A stretch of DNA of 64,000 nucleotides from Rhizobium sophoriradicis (GCF_003939025.1 NZ_RQIH01000019.1:62001-126000), one strand, 5' to 3'; shown: positions 52,610-61,687, numbered from the stretch's first letter. Made by a program: numbers and translations. Notes: a model not told the origin generated them from the letters alone.

Positions 52610-53944
52610 ATGTCAACAGATCTCATGCCCAACCGCTTTACCCCCGGGGAAGCCACAATTCCCCCCCGCGAATCTGAACTGATCGCCCGGCGCTACAGCG
52701 TATTGGGAGCTTCCTACAGGCTCCAATATCGCCGGCCGGTACATTTCGTGCGCGGCGAAGGCATGTGGCTCTACGACCCCGACGGACGTCGCTATCTGGA
52801 TTTCTATAACAATGTGCCCTCTCTCGGGCATTGCAATCCAGAGATCAATGCTGCCATGGCGGAACAAGCCAGCCGGATCAGCGCAAATACCCGCTATCTT
52901 GAACCGCGGCTTGTCGACTATGCCGAACGGCTCGTGGCCACTTTCCCCGAAGAACTGAACCGCGTTGTCTTTACCTGCACAGGTAGTGAATCCAACGATC
53001 TGGCGCTGCGGATTGCCCGGCTGACCAGTGGTCGGGAAGGTGTGATCGTCTCTTCTCATGCCTATCATGGCACAAGCGCAGCGACGGCGATGGTATCACC
53101 CAATCTGGGCGACGCCGTCAATCTCAGTCCCGCCGTTCGCATGGTGTCGCTACACGGCCCTGCGGGCATACCCGAGGAGCAAGCCGCGGCATTCTTTGAA
53201 CAACAGGTTCGCTCCGCTATCGCCGACCTGAACCGGCGAGGCATTGGCATTGCGGCGCTGCTTTTCGACAGCATTTTCTCGAGCGACGGCGTTTGGGTGG
53301 ACCCGCCGGGTTTCATCGCCGACGGAGTCAAGGCGGTGCGCGAGGCGGGTGGCCTTATCATTGCCGATGAAGTTCAGCCGGGATTTGGACGGACAGGCAC
53401 ACACATGTGGGGTTTCGAACGGCACCAGGTTGTCCCGGATCTCGTCACTCTCGGCAAGCCAATGGGCAATGGATTTCCCATAGGCGCGGTCGTTGGCCGC
53501 AAGGCGCCAATGGATCGCTTTGGCGCTACTGCTCGGTACTCCAACACCTTCGGCGGCAATACAGTCGGGATCGCGGCAGCTGACGCGGTCCTGGCCATTC
53601 TGCATAGAGATCGAATGCTCGAGCATGCGCATGCCATGGGCGAGCGCCTCAAGGTGGGGTTGGAGCATCTTGCCAAGCTGCACGATGGTATCCGCGGCAT
53701 TCGAAATGCCGGGCTGTTCTGCGGCATCGACATCGGGTTGGATGGAATGGGCGGGGCCAGCCGGCGCGCTATGGCATTGGAGATCGTAAACTTGATGCGG
53801 GACGATGGCGTGCTTATCAGCACGACCGGCGCCAACGAGGATACGTTGAAAGTGCGGCCCCCATTGATTTGCCAGTCGGAGCATGTGGATCGCTTCCTCG
53901 AAAGCATCGAATGCGCGCTCAAGAAGGCTGTTGCACAGGTGTAA
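52610..53944 (+). CDS. Class III PLP enzyme, probable phospho-lyase (set B)
   Basis: The 444-residue protein is about 45 percent identical by eye to the enzyme at 43403. It has FTCTGSESNDLALRIAR, IADEVQPGFGRTGTHMWG and Lys283 in DLVTLGKPMGNGFPIGA, again the GKPMGNG phospho-lyase-type signature. The ATG at 52610 is preferred (AGGA 9 bases upstream) over ATG 52547, which lacks a site. With kinase B it forms the second kinase-lyase pair of the region; a slightly different substrate from set A is likely, given the divergence. Confidence 0.78.
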   Translation: MSTDLMPNRFTPGEATIPPRESELIARRYSVLGASYRLQYRRPVHFVRGEGMWLYDPDGRRYLDFYNNVPSLGHCNPEINAAMAEQASRISANTRYLEPRLVDYAERLVATFPEELNRVVFTCTGSESNDLALRIARLTSGREGVIVSSHAYHGTSAATAMVSPNLGDAVNLSPAVRMVSLHGPAGIPEEQAAAFFEQQVRSAIADLNRRGIGIAALLFDSIFSSDGVWVDPPGFIADGVKAVREAGGLIIADEVQPGFGRTGTHMWGFERHQVVPDLVTLGKPMGNGFPIGAVVGRKAPMDRFGATARYSNTFGGNTVGIAAADAVLAILHRDRMLEHAHAMGERLKVGLEHLAKLHDGIRGIRNAGLFCGIDIGLDGMGGASRRAMALEIVNLMRDDGVLISTTGANEDTLKVRPPLICQSEHVDRFLESIECALKKAVAQV

Positions 53945-54001
53945 CATAGTGGCGCGCATCGTCGAATAGGCTCGCTACTTTCATCAGCGAAAGCTAAGTC
54001 C

Positions 54002-54484
54002 ATGAAACTCGATCGGATCGACATCAAGATACTGAACGTGCTGCAGCAGAATGGGCGAATGACAAACGTGGAGCTCTCGGAGGTGGTGAATCTTTCGCCG
54101 AGCCCGTGCCTGATGCGCATGAAGAGGCTGCAGACGGAGGGGTATATCGAGGGCTATACGGCTCAGGTCAATGTCGCCAAGTTGGGACAGACAGTAACGG
54201 TCTTCACCGAGGTGACGCTGAAGAACCACCGGCAGACCGACTTTGCTCGCTTCATCGCCGCTATCGAGAAAATCGAGCAACTCATCGAGTGCTATGTGAT
54301 CTCGGGCGGTTACGACTATCTCCTGAAATTCGTGACTACCGGGGTCGGCGAATATCAGGAGATCATGGAGCAACTGATCGAGTTGGACGTCGGCATTGAC
54401 AAGTATTTCACCTACGTCGTGCTGAAATCGCCGATCCGCAAGGCGCACATGCCGCTGACGAAGCTATTCAGCCAGAGGCTCTGA
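54002..54484 (+). CDS. Lrp/AsnC-family transcriptional regulator
   Basis: The 160-residue protein has an N-terminal helix-turn-helix (DRIDIKILNVLQQNGRMTNV, then LSPSPCLMRMKRLQTEGYI) and a RAM domain (YVISGGYDYLLKFVT). It lies 57 bases downstream of lyase B on the same strand and could control set B. It is convergent with the FAD enzyme gene. Confidence 0.88.
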   Translation: MKLDRIDIKILNVLQQNGRMTNVELSEVVNLSPSPCLMRMKRLQTEGYIEGYTAQVNVAKLGQTVTVFTEVTLKNHRQTDFARFIAAIEKIEQLIECYVISGGYDYLLKFVTTGVGEYQEIMEQLIELDVGIDKYFTYVVLKSPIRKAHMPLTKLFSQRL

Positions 54485-54567
54485 TGAACTCCTCGCCGGT
54501 CTCCGGTTACAAGAGCCGGACAGGTCCTGGGAAGTTCGTGGTCCGAACCTGCGGCCTTCCAGCACAA

Positions 54568-55887
54568 TCAGAGACCGCCCACCTCGACTCTGGAGCCGTC
54601 AAAGAAGCGCGACAGTCGGAAAGGCGTCGGATCGACGCAGGGTTTATCGTTAGCAACAAGGTCAGCGGCCAAGCGACCAATGCCAGGGCCAATGCCGAAG
54701 CCATGGCCGGAGCCGCCAGCCGCCAAATAAAGGCCCTTGACGTGATCGGACGCCGAGATGACTGGCACCGCGTCCGGCGTGCAATCCACATAGGCGCCCC
54801 AACTGTCGGCGATTTCGATACCTTTAAGCGCCGGGAACTGCTCGGTGACGCCTTTTAGAATAGACGCAATGGTCCGGCGACTCGGCTTTGGGTCGAGAAC
54901 CCGGATCCGCTCGAAAGGCGAAATAGTATCCTTGTTCCAGCTCACCAGGGCTTCGGGTCCATAGAACATGGATCTGCCGACGCCGATCTGGACCGCTTGC
55001 AGCCGCTTCAGAAACATCGGCATGAACCAGCGCGCATAGCGAATGCCTTGCGGCGTGATATCCAAGGTCGCCCTGCCGCTAATAGCAAGCGTGTAACTGC
55101 CATCCAACCTCCGGGTCAGTGAACACTCTGGCGTATAGATTGCCTCGCCGAGATTGGTTGTGGGGCGCGTCCGAATTGCAGTCTGGCGCACGCTTGCCTG
55201 TGGGAACTGCACGCCGTACTGGCGGCAGAACAAGGAGGTCCACGCACCGCCGGCGTTCAGAACGGCCTGCGATCTGATGATGCCTTTCTCGGTGATGACC
55301 CCGACTACTGCATCGTTGACGATGTCGAGGCCTCTTGCAGCGCATTCCTGGTGGATAGTCGCACCAAATTTGCGGGCGCCGTTCGCGATCGTCGGCGCGG
55401 CAATGGCCGGTTCGCCTTTGCCATCATCGACTGAATGGACGCCGCCGAGCCAACGGCGGCCTTGCGCCGGAATTCTGTCATGCGCTTCTCGGGCAGTCAG
55501 CATCTTCGTGTTGACGTCGAATTGCCGGGCGATTGCAAGCCATTGCTCCCATTCCGCCAGCTGCTGGGGATTGTCCGTCGCGTAGAACAGACCGCATCGG
55601 CGGAAGCCGACGTCCTCGCCGATCTTGGCGGCAAACTGGTCCCACGCCTGCATGGAAACGCCCGAGAGCGGCAATTCGCGCTCGTCCCGGTTCTGTCGGC
55701 GGCACCAGCCCCAGTTTCGGCTGGACTGTTCACCGCCGACATAACCCTTTTCCAGCAATGCTACGGAGAGTCCCCGCTCTGCGAGAAAGAATGCCGCCGA
55801 CGCGCCAATAATGCCGCCGCCGATGACGACGACATCCGCCTTTGCGGGAAGATGATCGCTCTGTATGCGTTTGAGCAGTGGTGACAT
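54568..55887 (-). CDS. FAD-dependent D-amino-acid dehydrogenase/oxidase-like protein
   Basis: The 439-residue protein is of the DAO family: FAD-binding VVVIGGGIIGASAAFFLAERG-type start (GxGxxG), QSSRNWGWCRRQNRD with the conserved Ser-Ser-x-Asn segment, and the C-terminal GLYLAAGGSGHGFGIGPG second FAD block. It should oxidise a secondary or D-amine to an imine or keto acid. RidA, encoded nearby at 57068, would hydrolyse the imine. GAGG lies upstream of the ATG. It ends the minus-strand run of genes from 61687 and lies 128 bases after the aldolase gene, so it might also have its own promoter. Confidence 0.86.
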   Translation of the reverse strand: MSPLLKRIQSDHLPAKADVVVIGGGIIGASAAFFLAERGLSVALLEKGYVGGEQSSRNWGWCRRQNRDERELPLSGVSMQAWDQFAAKIGEDVGFRRCGLFYATDNPQQLAEWEQWLAIARQFDVNTKMLTAREAHDRIPAQGRRWLGGVHSVDDGKGEPAIAAPTIANGARKFGATIHQECAARGLDIVNDAVVGVITEKGIIRSQAVLNAGGAWTSLFCRQYGVQFPQASVRQTAIRTRPTTNLGEAIYTPECSLTRRLDGSYTLAISGRATLDITPQGIRYARWFMPMFLKRLQAVQIGVGRSMFYGPEALVSWNKDTISPFERIRVLDPKPSRRTIASILKGVTEQFPALKGIEIADSWGAYVDCTPDAVPVISASDHVKGLYLAAGGSGHGFGIGPGIGRLAADLVANDKPCVDPTPFRLSRFFDGSRVEVGGL

Positions 55888-56015
55888 CGAGAGACCTCAT
55901 TTGGACTATTGCCCTTTCGGCCGAGAGCCTCTCCCATGTGAGGACCCTGCAAGGACAGGTTGATCTGATTGAAGCTCAGAAATCGGGACCCGCTCCGCCC
56001 CTCACGAGCCGTTGT

Positions 56016-57062
56016 TCAGCAAGCCGACACGAAAAGATCGACATCGTCGGCCCGCGTTGCAAAACTGGTTACCAGGCGATGGAGACCTTCATCCGGCGCG
56101 AAGCTTCCGACGAGGTCCTGCGGAACGGGCCAGTCGTAGAAGATTGCACCCCGTTGGCGGAGTTTCGCCGCGACATCCTTCTTTAGGATCGGGAAGACTT
56201 CGTTGGTGTCGGCCTGCCAAGCCAGGCGGCTCGTCTTGGAGGCGGTGATGCCCTCGGCAAGTCGCGCAGCCATGGCATTGGCGTGGCGGGCGAGGTCCAG
56301 CCAGAGATCGCCGGCAAAGTAGGCGTCGAATTGCGCCGAAACGAAGCGCGATTTCGAAAAGAGTTGGCCGGCGCGCTTTCGCATGAAGTGCATTTCCTGC
56401 GCCTTCGAGAGATCGAAGAGCACCAGCGCTTCGGCGCACCAGCAGCCGTTCTTTGTGCCGCCGAAGGAGACGAGGTCAACGCCTCGCTTCCAGGTCATTT
56501 CGGCAGGCGTTGTATCCAAGCTGATAAGCGCATTGGCGAAGCGGGCACCATCCATATGCAGCGGCAGACTGTGCGCCTTGGAAACGGCGGCGATCGCGTC
56601 GATTTCCGCGAGCGAATAGACCGTGCCGCTTTCCGTCGCCTGCGTCAGCGATACTACCGTCGGCTGACCGCCCTGGACATTGTCGAGTGGGAAGCGCCGA
56701 ATCTCGGCGTCGAGGCGAGCGGCCACCATCTTGCCTCTCGGTCCGTCGACCGGCTTGAGGCGGGCGCCATGCGAAAAGAACCCCGGCGCGCCACATTCGT
56801 CGGCAATGACGTGAGCCTCGCGATGGCAGAAGGCGACACCGCCTGCACGGTTGGCTGTCGCAAGCGCCAGCGAGTTGGCGGCCGTTCCGGTGCCGACGAA
56901 AAAGACGGCGACATTCCTTTCGAAAATCTCCGCGAACTTCTGTTTCACCTTTCGGTCGAGGTCGCTGGTACCGTACCCCGACGCATAGCCGGCGGCATGC
57001 GCCATCAGGCTCTCGCCAATCGCGGGATGGGCGCCGGACCAGTTGTCGGATGAAAATATCAT
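56016..57062 (-). CDS. Low-specificity L-threonine aldolase-type PLP enzyme
   Basis: The 348-residue protein has the aldolase pattern FSSDNWSGAHPAI, YGTSDLDRKVKQKF, FVGTGTAANSLAL, LHMDGARFANAL and the PLP lysine in VSFGGTKNGCW. It cleaves L-threonine or other beta-hydroxy-L-amino acids to glycine and an aldehyde. Placed 5 bases after the ridA gene, it is clearly co-transcribed with it and the D-threonine aldolase-type gene, so the operon can handle both configurations at the alpha carbon. Confidence 0.88.
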   Translation of the reverse strand: MIFSSDNWSGAHPAIGESLMAHAAGYASGYGTSDLDRKVKQKFAEIFERNVAVFFVGTGTAANSLALATANRAGGVAFCHREAHVIADECGAPGFFSHGARLKPVDGPRGKMVAARLDAEIRRFPLDNVQGGQPTVVSLTQATESGTVYSLAEIDAIAAVSKAHSLPLHMDGARFANALISLDTTPAEMTWKRGVDLVSFGGTKNGCWCAEALVLFDLSKAQEMHFMRKRAGQLFSKSRFVSAQFDAYFAGDLWLDLARHANAMAARLAEGITASKTSRLAWQADTNEVFPILKKDVAAKLRQRGAIFYDWPVPQDLVGSFAPDEGLHRLVTSFATRADDVDLFVSAC

Positions 57063-57067
57063 CGCTT

Positions 57068-57511
57068 CTAACTTTCATTCACCGTCATATCGACGGGTTT
57101 TGTTGCTTGCGCGGCAGCTGGTTCTTTCGCGATCACGGCGATGGCATCGACTTCCACCAGATAGCCGTAGTGGAGTTCGGGCACGGGCACGACGGTGCGC
57201 GCTGGGCGCGCCTCCCCAAGTCGCGCTGCATAGATCTGGTTGAAGCCTGGCCAATTGATAACCCCGACGATATAGGCCGTTACCCTGACGAGATCGCTCG
57301 GAGTTCCGCCTGCGGCTTCCAGAACTGCCAGCATGTTTTCGATGGCCTGGCCCGCCTGCGTCGCGAATTTGTCGTCGGGAAGCGGCGCTCCATCCGGTCG
57401 GATTGGGAGCTGCCCTGAGATATAGAGATGCTGGCCCGCCAGCTTCGCCTGGACATAATGACCAGCAGGGCCGGGCGCACGATCGGTACTTACAGTTACG
57501 ACGTGGGACAT
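57068..57511 (-). CDS. RidA-family enamine/imine deaminase
   Basis: The 147-residue protein has the RidA/YjgF signature: LYISGQLPIRPDG, QAIENMLAVLEAAGG, VRVTAYIVG with the active-site arginine, and PARTVVPVPELHYGYLVEVDA. It removes reactive enamines made by PLP lyases or amine oxidases, fitting its neighbours. The ATG at 57511 overlaps the TGA of the upstream gene by one base and has GGAGG 6 bases before it; an ATG at 57517 is rejected. Confidence 0.9.
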   Translation of the reverse strand: MSHVVTVSTDRAPGPAGHYVQAKLAGQHLYISGQLPIRPDGAPLPDDKFATQAGQAIENMLAVLEAAGGTPSDLVRVTAYIVGVINWPGFNQIYAARLGEARPARTVVPVPELHYGYLVEVDAIAVIAKEPAAAQATKPVDMTVNES

Positions 57512-58689
57512 CACCAACCTCCGAACCGTGGCCAGCAGGCCTCAACGGCGTGCGATTGACCTCGGACAACATGATAGGCTTCGTGCTGCGCCGCCGTCGC
57601 GCAGGCATGGTTCGGCAGGATCCGCACCCGGTCTCCGACCCTCAGATCGGGCAGACGAGCGTCCGATCCGGGCCGCGCGGCGATAATGCCATGCTCCTGG
57701 TTCGCATCGGCAACGATGATGTCACGATAGGTGTTGCCTTGGATGTCACAGACGAGGCCATATCCCTGGTCGACGGCTTGCTTGCTCGTGCCACGATCGC
57801 GCGATAGCGACATCCATCCCGAGTCGGTTATGATCCAGCCCTTCTCGCGCTGGTGACCGATCACTGTTGCGAGAACGCTGAGCCCAATATCGTCGACCTG
57901 GCAGACTCCGATTCCTGCCATCACCAGGTCGAAGAACACGAATACGCCTGCGCGAACCTCAGTCACTCCTGTAAGATCTTTCGCGTGATGAGCCGTCGGC
58001 GTCGAACCAACGCTGACAACCGGGCACGGCAGGCCCGCACTGCGCAAAAGCTGCGCGGCTTCAACTACGGCAGATCTTTCCGCTTCCGCATAGCGATGCT
58101 GCGCCTCCGCGCCTCCACCCTTGTAGCTGTCGCCGGCATGTGTCATGACGCCACGCAGCTCCGCACCTTCCGTCAGCGTCTGCCCGATCTCCAGCAACTG
58201 GGCGTAATTGGCGGGCACAACTCCCGAGCGGTGGCCATCGCAATCAATCTCTATCATGGCCGGAATGCGTATTCCGGCGTCAGTGGAAGCCTCAGCAACT
58301 GCCTTTGCCTGTTCGACAGTATCCAGTATGACGACGAGATCGACGCCCATGGCGCGCAGTTCGGTGACGCGCGCGAGCTTTGCAGGAGCGATGCCGACCG
58401 CATAGATCATGTCGCGAACGCCATCGGCCGCGAACTGCTCGGCTTCCTTCAGGGTGGAGACGGTCGCCGGCCCCTCTGGCGCGCTCATGAGCCGCCGAGC
58501 CACGTCGATCGACTTCGCCGTCTTCAGATGCGGTCGCAGCGACACGCCCAGACTATCCAGACGGCTCCTCAGCCGTGTGATGTTTCGATCCATCCGGTCC
58601 GCATCGAGAACCAGGCAGGGCGTTTCCAGCGCCTCAAGAGTGGTCGCGGTCGCCAAAGGAGTGGTGGGGTCAAACGTCGCTGAATCCAT
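57511..58689 (-). CDS. D-threonine aldolase / D-serine dehydratase (DSD1)-type PLP enzyme
   Basis: The 392-residue alanine-racemase-fold enzyme has the family start TPCLVLDADRMDRNITRLR, PLP lysine in LRPHLKTAKS, and the C-terminal metal-binding PNHAC (His and Cys). Known members are D-threonine aldolase, D-serine dehydratase and D-threo-3-hydroxyaspartate dehydratase; sequence alone does not separate them. The ATG at 58689 has GGAG 6 bases upstream; a TTG at 58701 is rejected. A conserved element just upstream recurs beside the LysR gene at 38215. Confidence 0.86.
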   Translation of the reverse strand: MDSATFDPTTPLATATTLEALETPCLVLDADRMDRNITRLRSRLDSLGVSLRPHLKTAKSIDVARRLMSAPEGPATVSTLKEAEQFAADGVRDMIYAVGIAPAKLARVTELRAMGVDLVVILDTVEQAKAVAEASTDAGIRIPAMIEIDCDGHRSGVVPANYAQLLEIGQTLTEGAELRGVMTHAGDSYKGGGAEAQHRYAEAERSAVVEAAQLLRSAGLPCPVVSVGSTPTAHHAKDLTGVTEVRAGVFVFFDLVMAGIGVCQVDDIGLSVLATVIGHQREKGWIITDSGWMSLSRDRGTSKQAVDQGYGLVCDIQGNTYRDIIVADANQEHGIIAARPGSDARLPDLRVGDRVRILPNHACATAAQHEAYHVVRGQSHAVEACWPRFGGW

Positions 58690-58698
58690 GTTGGTCTC

Positions 58699-58756
58699 CA
58701 AACCTGAGATTCATCTTGTCGCCAAATCGTAAAGATCGCAATTAATGTTCGATGAA
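58699..58756 (-). promoter_or_regulatory. Conserved regulatory element, copy 2 (before DSD1-type gene)
   Basis: Read on the minus strand, it shares TTAATTGC, ATCTTTA and TTTGGCGACAAGATGA with 38238-38297. It ends about 10 bases before the start codon at 58689, so it occupies the leader and promoter of the gene. The 75-base gap between two otherwise tightly packed genes supports an internal promoter here. Confidence 0.6.
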
Positions 58757-58764
58757 GGTTGGAT

Positions 58765-59493
58765 TTAGTCGGTTCTTAATGCGGAGGCTGCCGCACTGCC
58801 CGAGTCAGCCTGAATCCGTCCGAGCACGTTGATCTCCGTCTCGATCTCAAACCGCAGATTCGAACTGCCGGAAAAAGCGCCGTTGAAAGCCGCTGTTCCG
58901 ATGGTAAATCCTGCAGCTCCGGATCGCACCACGGCCGCCATCCGTTCAGGGCTGTCGATCGATCCGGCAACCACCACAGGTTTCTCCACTTCTTCGCACA
59001 CGCGCGTCATCAGCTCTTCGACATCGCCATCGAAGCGGTAAGCGAGCAGATCAAGACCGCTCACACCGTCGATTGCCGCCAGTTGACGAGCACTTTCCAC
59101 GATCGTTTCGATCGTTCCTTCCAGCTTGCTCGGATGGCCAACAATCTTGCCGGGGAAGGGATAGTAGCGGATGTTCCTGCGGGCTATGACCGGCAGAACG
59201 ATGTTCGGTCGGGTTCCACCCATCAAAATGTCGACGCCGAGGTCGACCGCGGCCTGCGCCGATCGTCGCTCGCTCTCCTCGTCAAGACTGACCACTTCAA
59301 GACAAAGTGTGGCACCTGCCGCTTTGATTGCCGAAGCAAGGCCCAGGAGTTTATCGAACGGCAGGCCAATATCCTTGAACCCCACATGCGTGATGCCGGC
59401 GGCAAGCACATCCTTGAGGCGCTCAGCTGCGTCGGCAACGGTGCGATCCTGATTGGTCAGCATGAAAATGAAGTTGGGAGAAGTTCGAGGCAT
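58765..59493 (-). CDS. TIM-barrel protein of unknown function with phosphate-binding motif
   Basis: The 242-residue protein reads as a TIM barrel of the HisA/HisF or KDPG-aldolase-like kind, with THVGFKDIGLPFDK and VDLGVDILMGGTRPN strands and a C-terminal phosphate-binding pair, VVAGSIDSPERM and AAGFTIGTAAFNG. It follows pdxA2 by 11 bases and so probably uses or makes a phosphorylated intermediate of the DUF1537-PdxA2 pathway. No specific reaction is recognised. AGGAG lies 8 bases before the ATG. Confidence 0.75.
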   Translation of the reverse strand: MPRTSPNFIFMLTNQDRTVADAAERLKDVLAAGITHVGFKDIGLPFDKLLGLASAIKAAGATLCLEVVSLDEESERRSAQAAVDLGVDILMGGTRPNIVLPVIARRNIRYYPFPGKIVGHPSKLEGTIETIVESARQLAAIDGVSGLDLLAYRFDGDVEELMTRVCEEVEKPVVVAGSIDSPERMAAVVRSGAAGFTIGTAAFNGAFSGSSNLRFEIETEINVLGRIQADSGSAAASALRTD

Positions 59494-59504
59494 CGAAAGC
59501 GCTC

Positions 59505-60479
59505 CTAGATTGCGTTGAGAAGCAGCGCCTGATCGAAGGCGTAGCGAAGAGAGGAATGATCGGCCTTACCCTGGCCGGCGATGTCGAATGCCGTACCGTG
59601 ATCGACGCTGGTACGGATGAAAGGCAAACCGATGGTGACGTTGACGCCGTTGTCGATACCGAGATACTTGACCGGGATGAGGCCCTGGTCGTGATATTGC
59701 GCGACGACGATATCGAACTCGCCCCTGCGAGCCCGCATGAAAATCGTGTCTCCGGGCCAGGGACCGGACGCGTTTATTCCGACTTCCTGAGCCCGGCTGA
59801 TTGCCGGCGCGATGATGTCGAGATCTTCGCGTCCGAACATACCGTTTTCACCAGCATGGGGATTGAGGCCGGCCACCGCAACGCGTGGCGCCGCAATCCC
59901 ATAAGCCTTGCCTGCCCAGTGTGCCAATTCGATCGTTCGGAAAACCGAATTCTCTGTCACGAGGTCGATGGCATCGCGTAATGATACGTGGATCGTGACC
60001 AGAATGACGCGCAGCTCGTCATTCGCGAGCATCATCGCGAACTTGTCGGTCCCCGTCCGCTCAGCAAGGATTTCCGTATGGCCGGGATAATTGAGCCCGC
60101 CCAGCTTCATCGCTTCCTTGTTGATCGGAGCGGTGACGATTGCTCCGATGTTTCCCGCCACCGCTTCGTCGATCGCCCGTACGACATAATCGTAGCTGGC
60201 ACGCCCGGCACGAGCGTCCACCTGACCGATGGGCAAATCATCCGGCAAATCCGAGACGTTGAGAACGGCTATGAGTCCGCTGTCTGGCAGAACGTTATCG
60301 ACTGACGCGATAGGCTGCACCTGCAGGGGAAGATTGAGGACGCGGACCGCGCGCTCCATTACTTTGGTGTCACCGATCACCACCGCTTGTTCCGGCAGCC
60401 CGTCCGCGAAAACACGGGCGATAATTTCCGGGCCAATCCCGCAGGGATCGCCCATGGTGATTCCAATAGGCTTCTTCAT
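59505..60479 (-). CDS. pdxA2: PdxA2-type 4-phospho-acid-sugar dehydrogenase
   Basis: The 324-residue protein is of the PdxA family: GITMGDPCGIGPEII start, metal-binding histidines in YPGHTE, GLNPHAGENGMFG and QYHDQGLIPVK. Next to a DUF1537 kinase it is expected to be PdxA2, which oxidises and decarboxylates 4-phospho-D-threonate or 4-phospho-D-erythronate to dihydroxyacetone phosphate, not the vitamin B6 enzyme. Its ATG overlaps the kinase stop (ATGA), with GGAG upstream. Confidence 0.86.
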   Translation of the reverse strand: MKKPIGITMGDPCGIGPEIIARVFADGLPEQAVVIGDTKVMERAVRVLNLPLQVQPIASVDNVLPDSGLIAVLNVSDLPDDLPIGQVDARAGRASYDYVVRAIDEAVAGNIGAIVTAPINKEAMKLGGLNYPGHTEILAERTGTDKFAMMLANDELRVILVTIHVSLRDAIDLVTENSVFRTIELAHWAGKAYGIAAPRVAVAGLNPHAGENGMFGREDLDIIAPAISRAQEVGINASGPWPGDTIFMRARRGEFDIVVAQYHDQGLIPVKYLGIDNGVNVTIGLPFIRTSVDHGTAFDIAGQGKADHSSLRYAFDQALLLNAI

Positions 60480-61687
60480 TTCTTATCTCCAAGCCAGAGG
60501 CCCCGAAGCAGTTCGGCTGATTTCAGCAGGATATGCGGCGAACCGAAGCCGCCCGCCTTTGTGATAATGTGAATGGGATGCGGCCCCGTGGTGCGGCCGA
60601 CCGGAATTCCAGGCTCGACCTCGCTCAGGAGTTCGAGGGAATTGAACGCAAGTTCGCTCAACACGGATTCGGCAGTGTCACCGCCCGTGAGGAAAAGCCC
60701 GGTCACGGGATGACTCCCCATAACTGCCCGCACAGCCTGGCCAAGAGCGGTTGCGATGGACCGAGGATTGGCCGACGCACTCCCTCCGGAGGTGGTTAGA
60801 ATAATATCTCCGCCAGCTCCAAATCGGTTGTACTCCGCAGCGGCGCGTTCGGCGGCGAGAGCGGGAGAGCGAGACGCTGCCTCCGAGTCGATAATGATCT
60901 GCCGGACGTTGCCGGTGCTTATCAGTCTTGAACATTGCTCGCGGCTCTGCGGATTGATGCTACCGATGACAAAGAGATTAAGAGACCCTGTGGCCGTAGG
61001 CCCTGCGATTTCACCAGCCCGGCCCACATAATCCGCCAGCGCGATTGCCAGGCCCGGAGATCCACACCAAAGGACCGACTTCGGATCGGCCGCCGAGTTC
61101 ACCAGCAGGGCCAAGTCTTCTTGCACAGTCGCATCGGCGATCAGCAACTTTCTGCCATCGGCGACAAGCTCACCGGATCTCAATGCCCGCACGTCCGCAA
61201 GCGTGAGATAGCGCACTTCTGCCTCCGGAATGTCTCGAAACAAGGCGCGAAGATGGGAGTCCGTTATGGGATGTAGCGGGTCTTTGACAAATTCGGTTTG
61301 CTCCAACGGCACGCCACGAAGAAGCTGCCGCCCGCCTTCAGTGGTTCGTCCACCTGCGGGGAAAGCCGGAGCGACGATTGCAATTGCCCGACCGGAAGCC
61401 GCGAGCGCGGCTGTTATCTCAGCTCCAACGTGGCCGCGGATGGTGGAATCAACGGTGTTGTAAAGGATATCCGCGGTTGCCAGGCTTTTTGCCGCCTGCG
61501 TCGCCCGATCGAAAGCGCCCTCAGCGGAAGCGGTGCGACTTGCCTTGTTGACGGAGACGATCGCGACTTCTTCAGGCGACCATCGCCGGTAGTCTGTGAA
61601 GACAAGGCATCTGTGCCCCATGCTCACGAATGGGCCGGCGCCATCGGTTGCACTCGTCAAATCATCGGCTAGGATTCCTACCTTCAA
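60476..61687 (-). CDS. DUF1537 four-carbon acid sugar kinase (D-threonate kinase-like)
   Basis: The 403-residue protein starts with the DUF1537 pattern GILADDLTSATDGAGPF and has ILYNTVDSTIRGHVGAEI-type segments; the C-terminal nucleotide-binding domain holds LTTSGGSAS and LFLTGGDTAESVL. DUF1537 proteins are ATP-dependent acid-sugar kinases (OtnK, DtnK). The pairing with PdxA2 points to D-threonate or D-erythronate. It begins with TTG at 61687 (AGGA 8 bases upstream) and heads the minus-strand operon, divergent from a LysR gene. Confidence 0.85.
   Translation of the reverse strand: MKVGILADDLTSATDGAGPFVSMGHRCLVFTDYRRWSPEEVAIVSVNKASRTASAEGAFDRATQAAKSLATADILYNTVDSTIRGHVGAEITAALAASGRAIAIVAPAFPAGGRTTEGGRQLLRGVPLEQTEFVKDPLHPITDSHLRALFRDIPEAEVRYLTLADVRALRSGELVADGRKLLIADATVQEDLALLVNSAADPKSVLWCGSPGLAIALADYVGRAGEIAGPTATGSLNLFVIGSINPQSREQCSRLISTGNVRQIIIDSEAASRSPALAAERAAAEYNRFGAGGDIILTTSGGSASANPRSIATALGQAVRAVMGSHPVTGLFLTGGDTAESVLSELAFNSLELLSEVEPGIPVGRTTGPHPIHIITKAGGFGSPHILLKSAELLRGLWLGDKK

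Noticed and set aside
54484..54858. Plus-strand open frame directly after the Lrp gene
   Set aside because: It lies opposite the C-terminus of the FAD enzyme and has no family resemblance.
59505..60479. Vitamin B6 biosynthetic pdxA
   Set aside because: It is coupled to a DUF1537 kinase, the known setting of the catabolic PdxA2 form.
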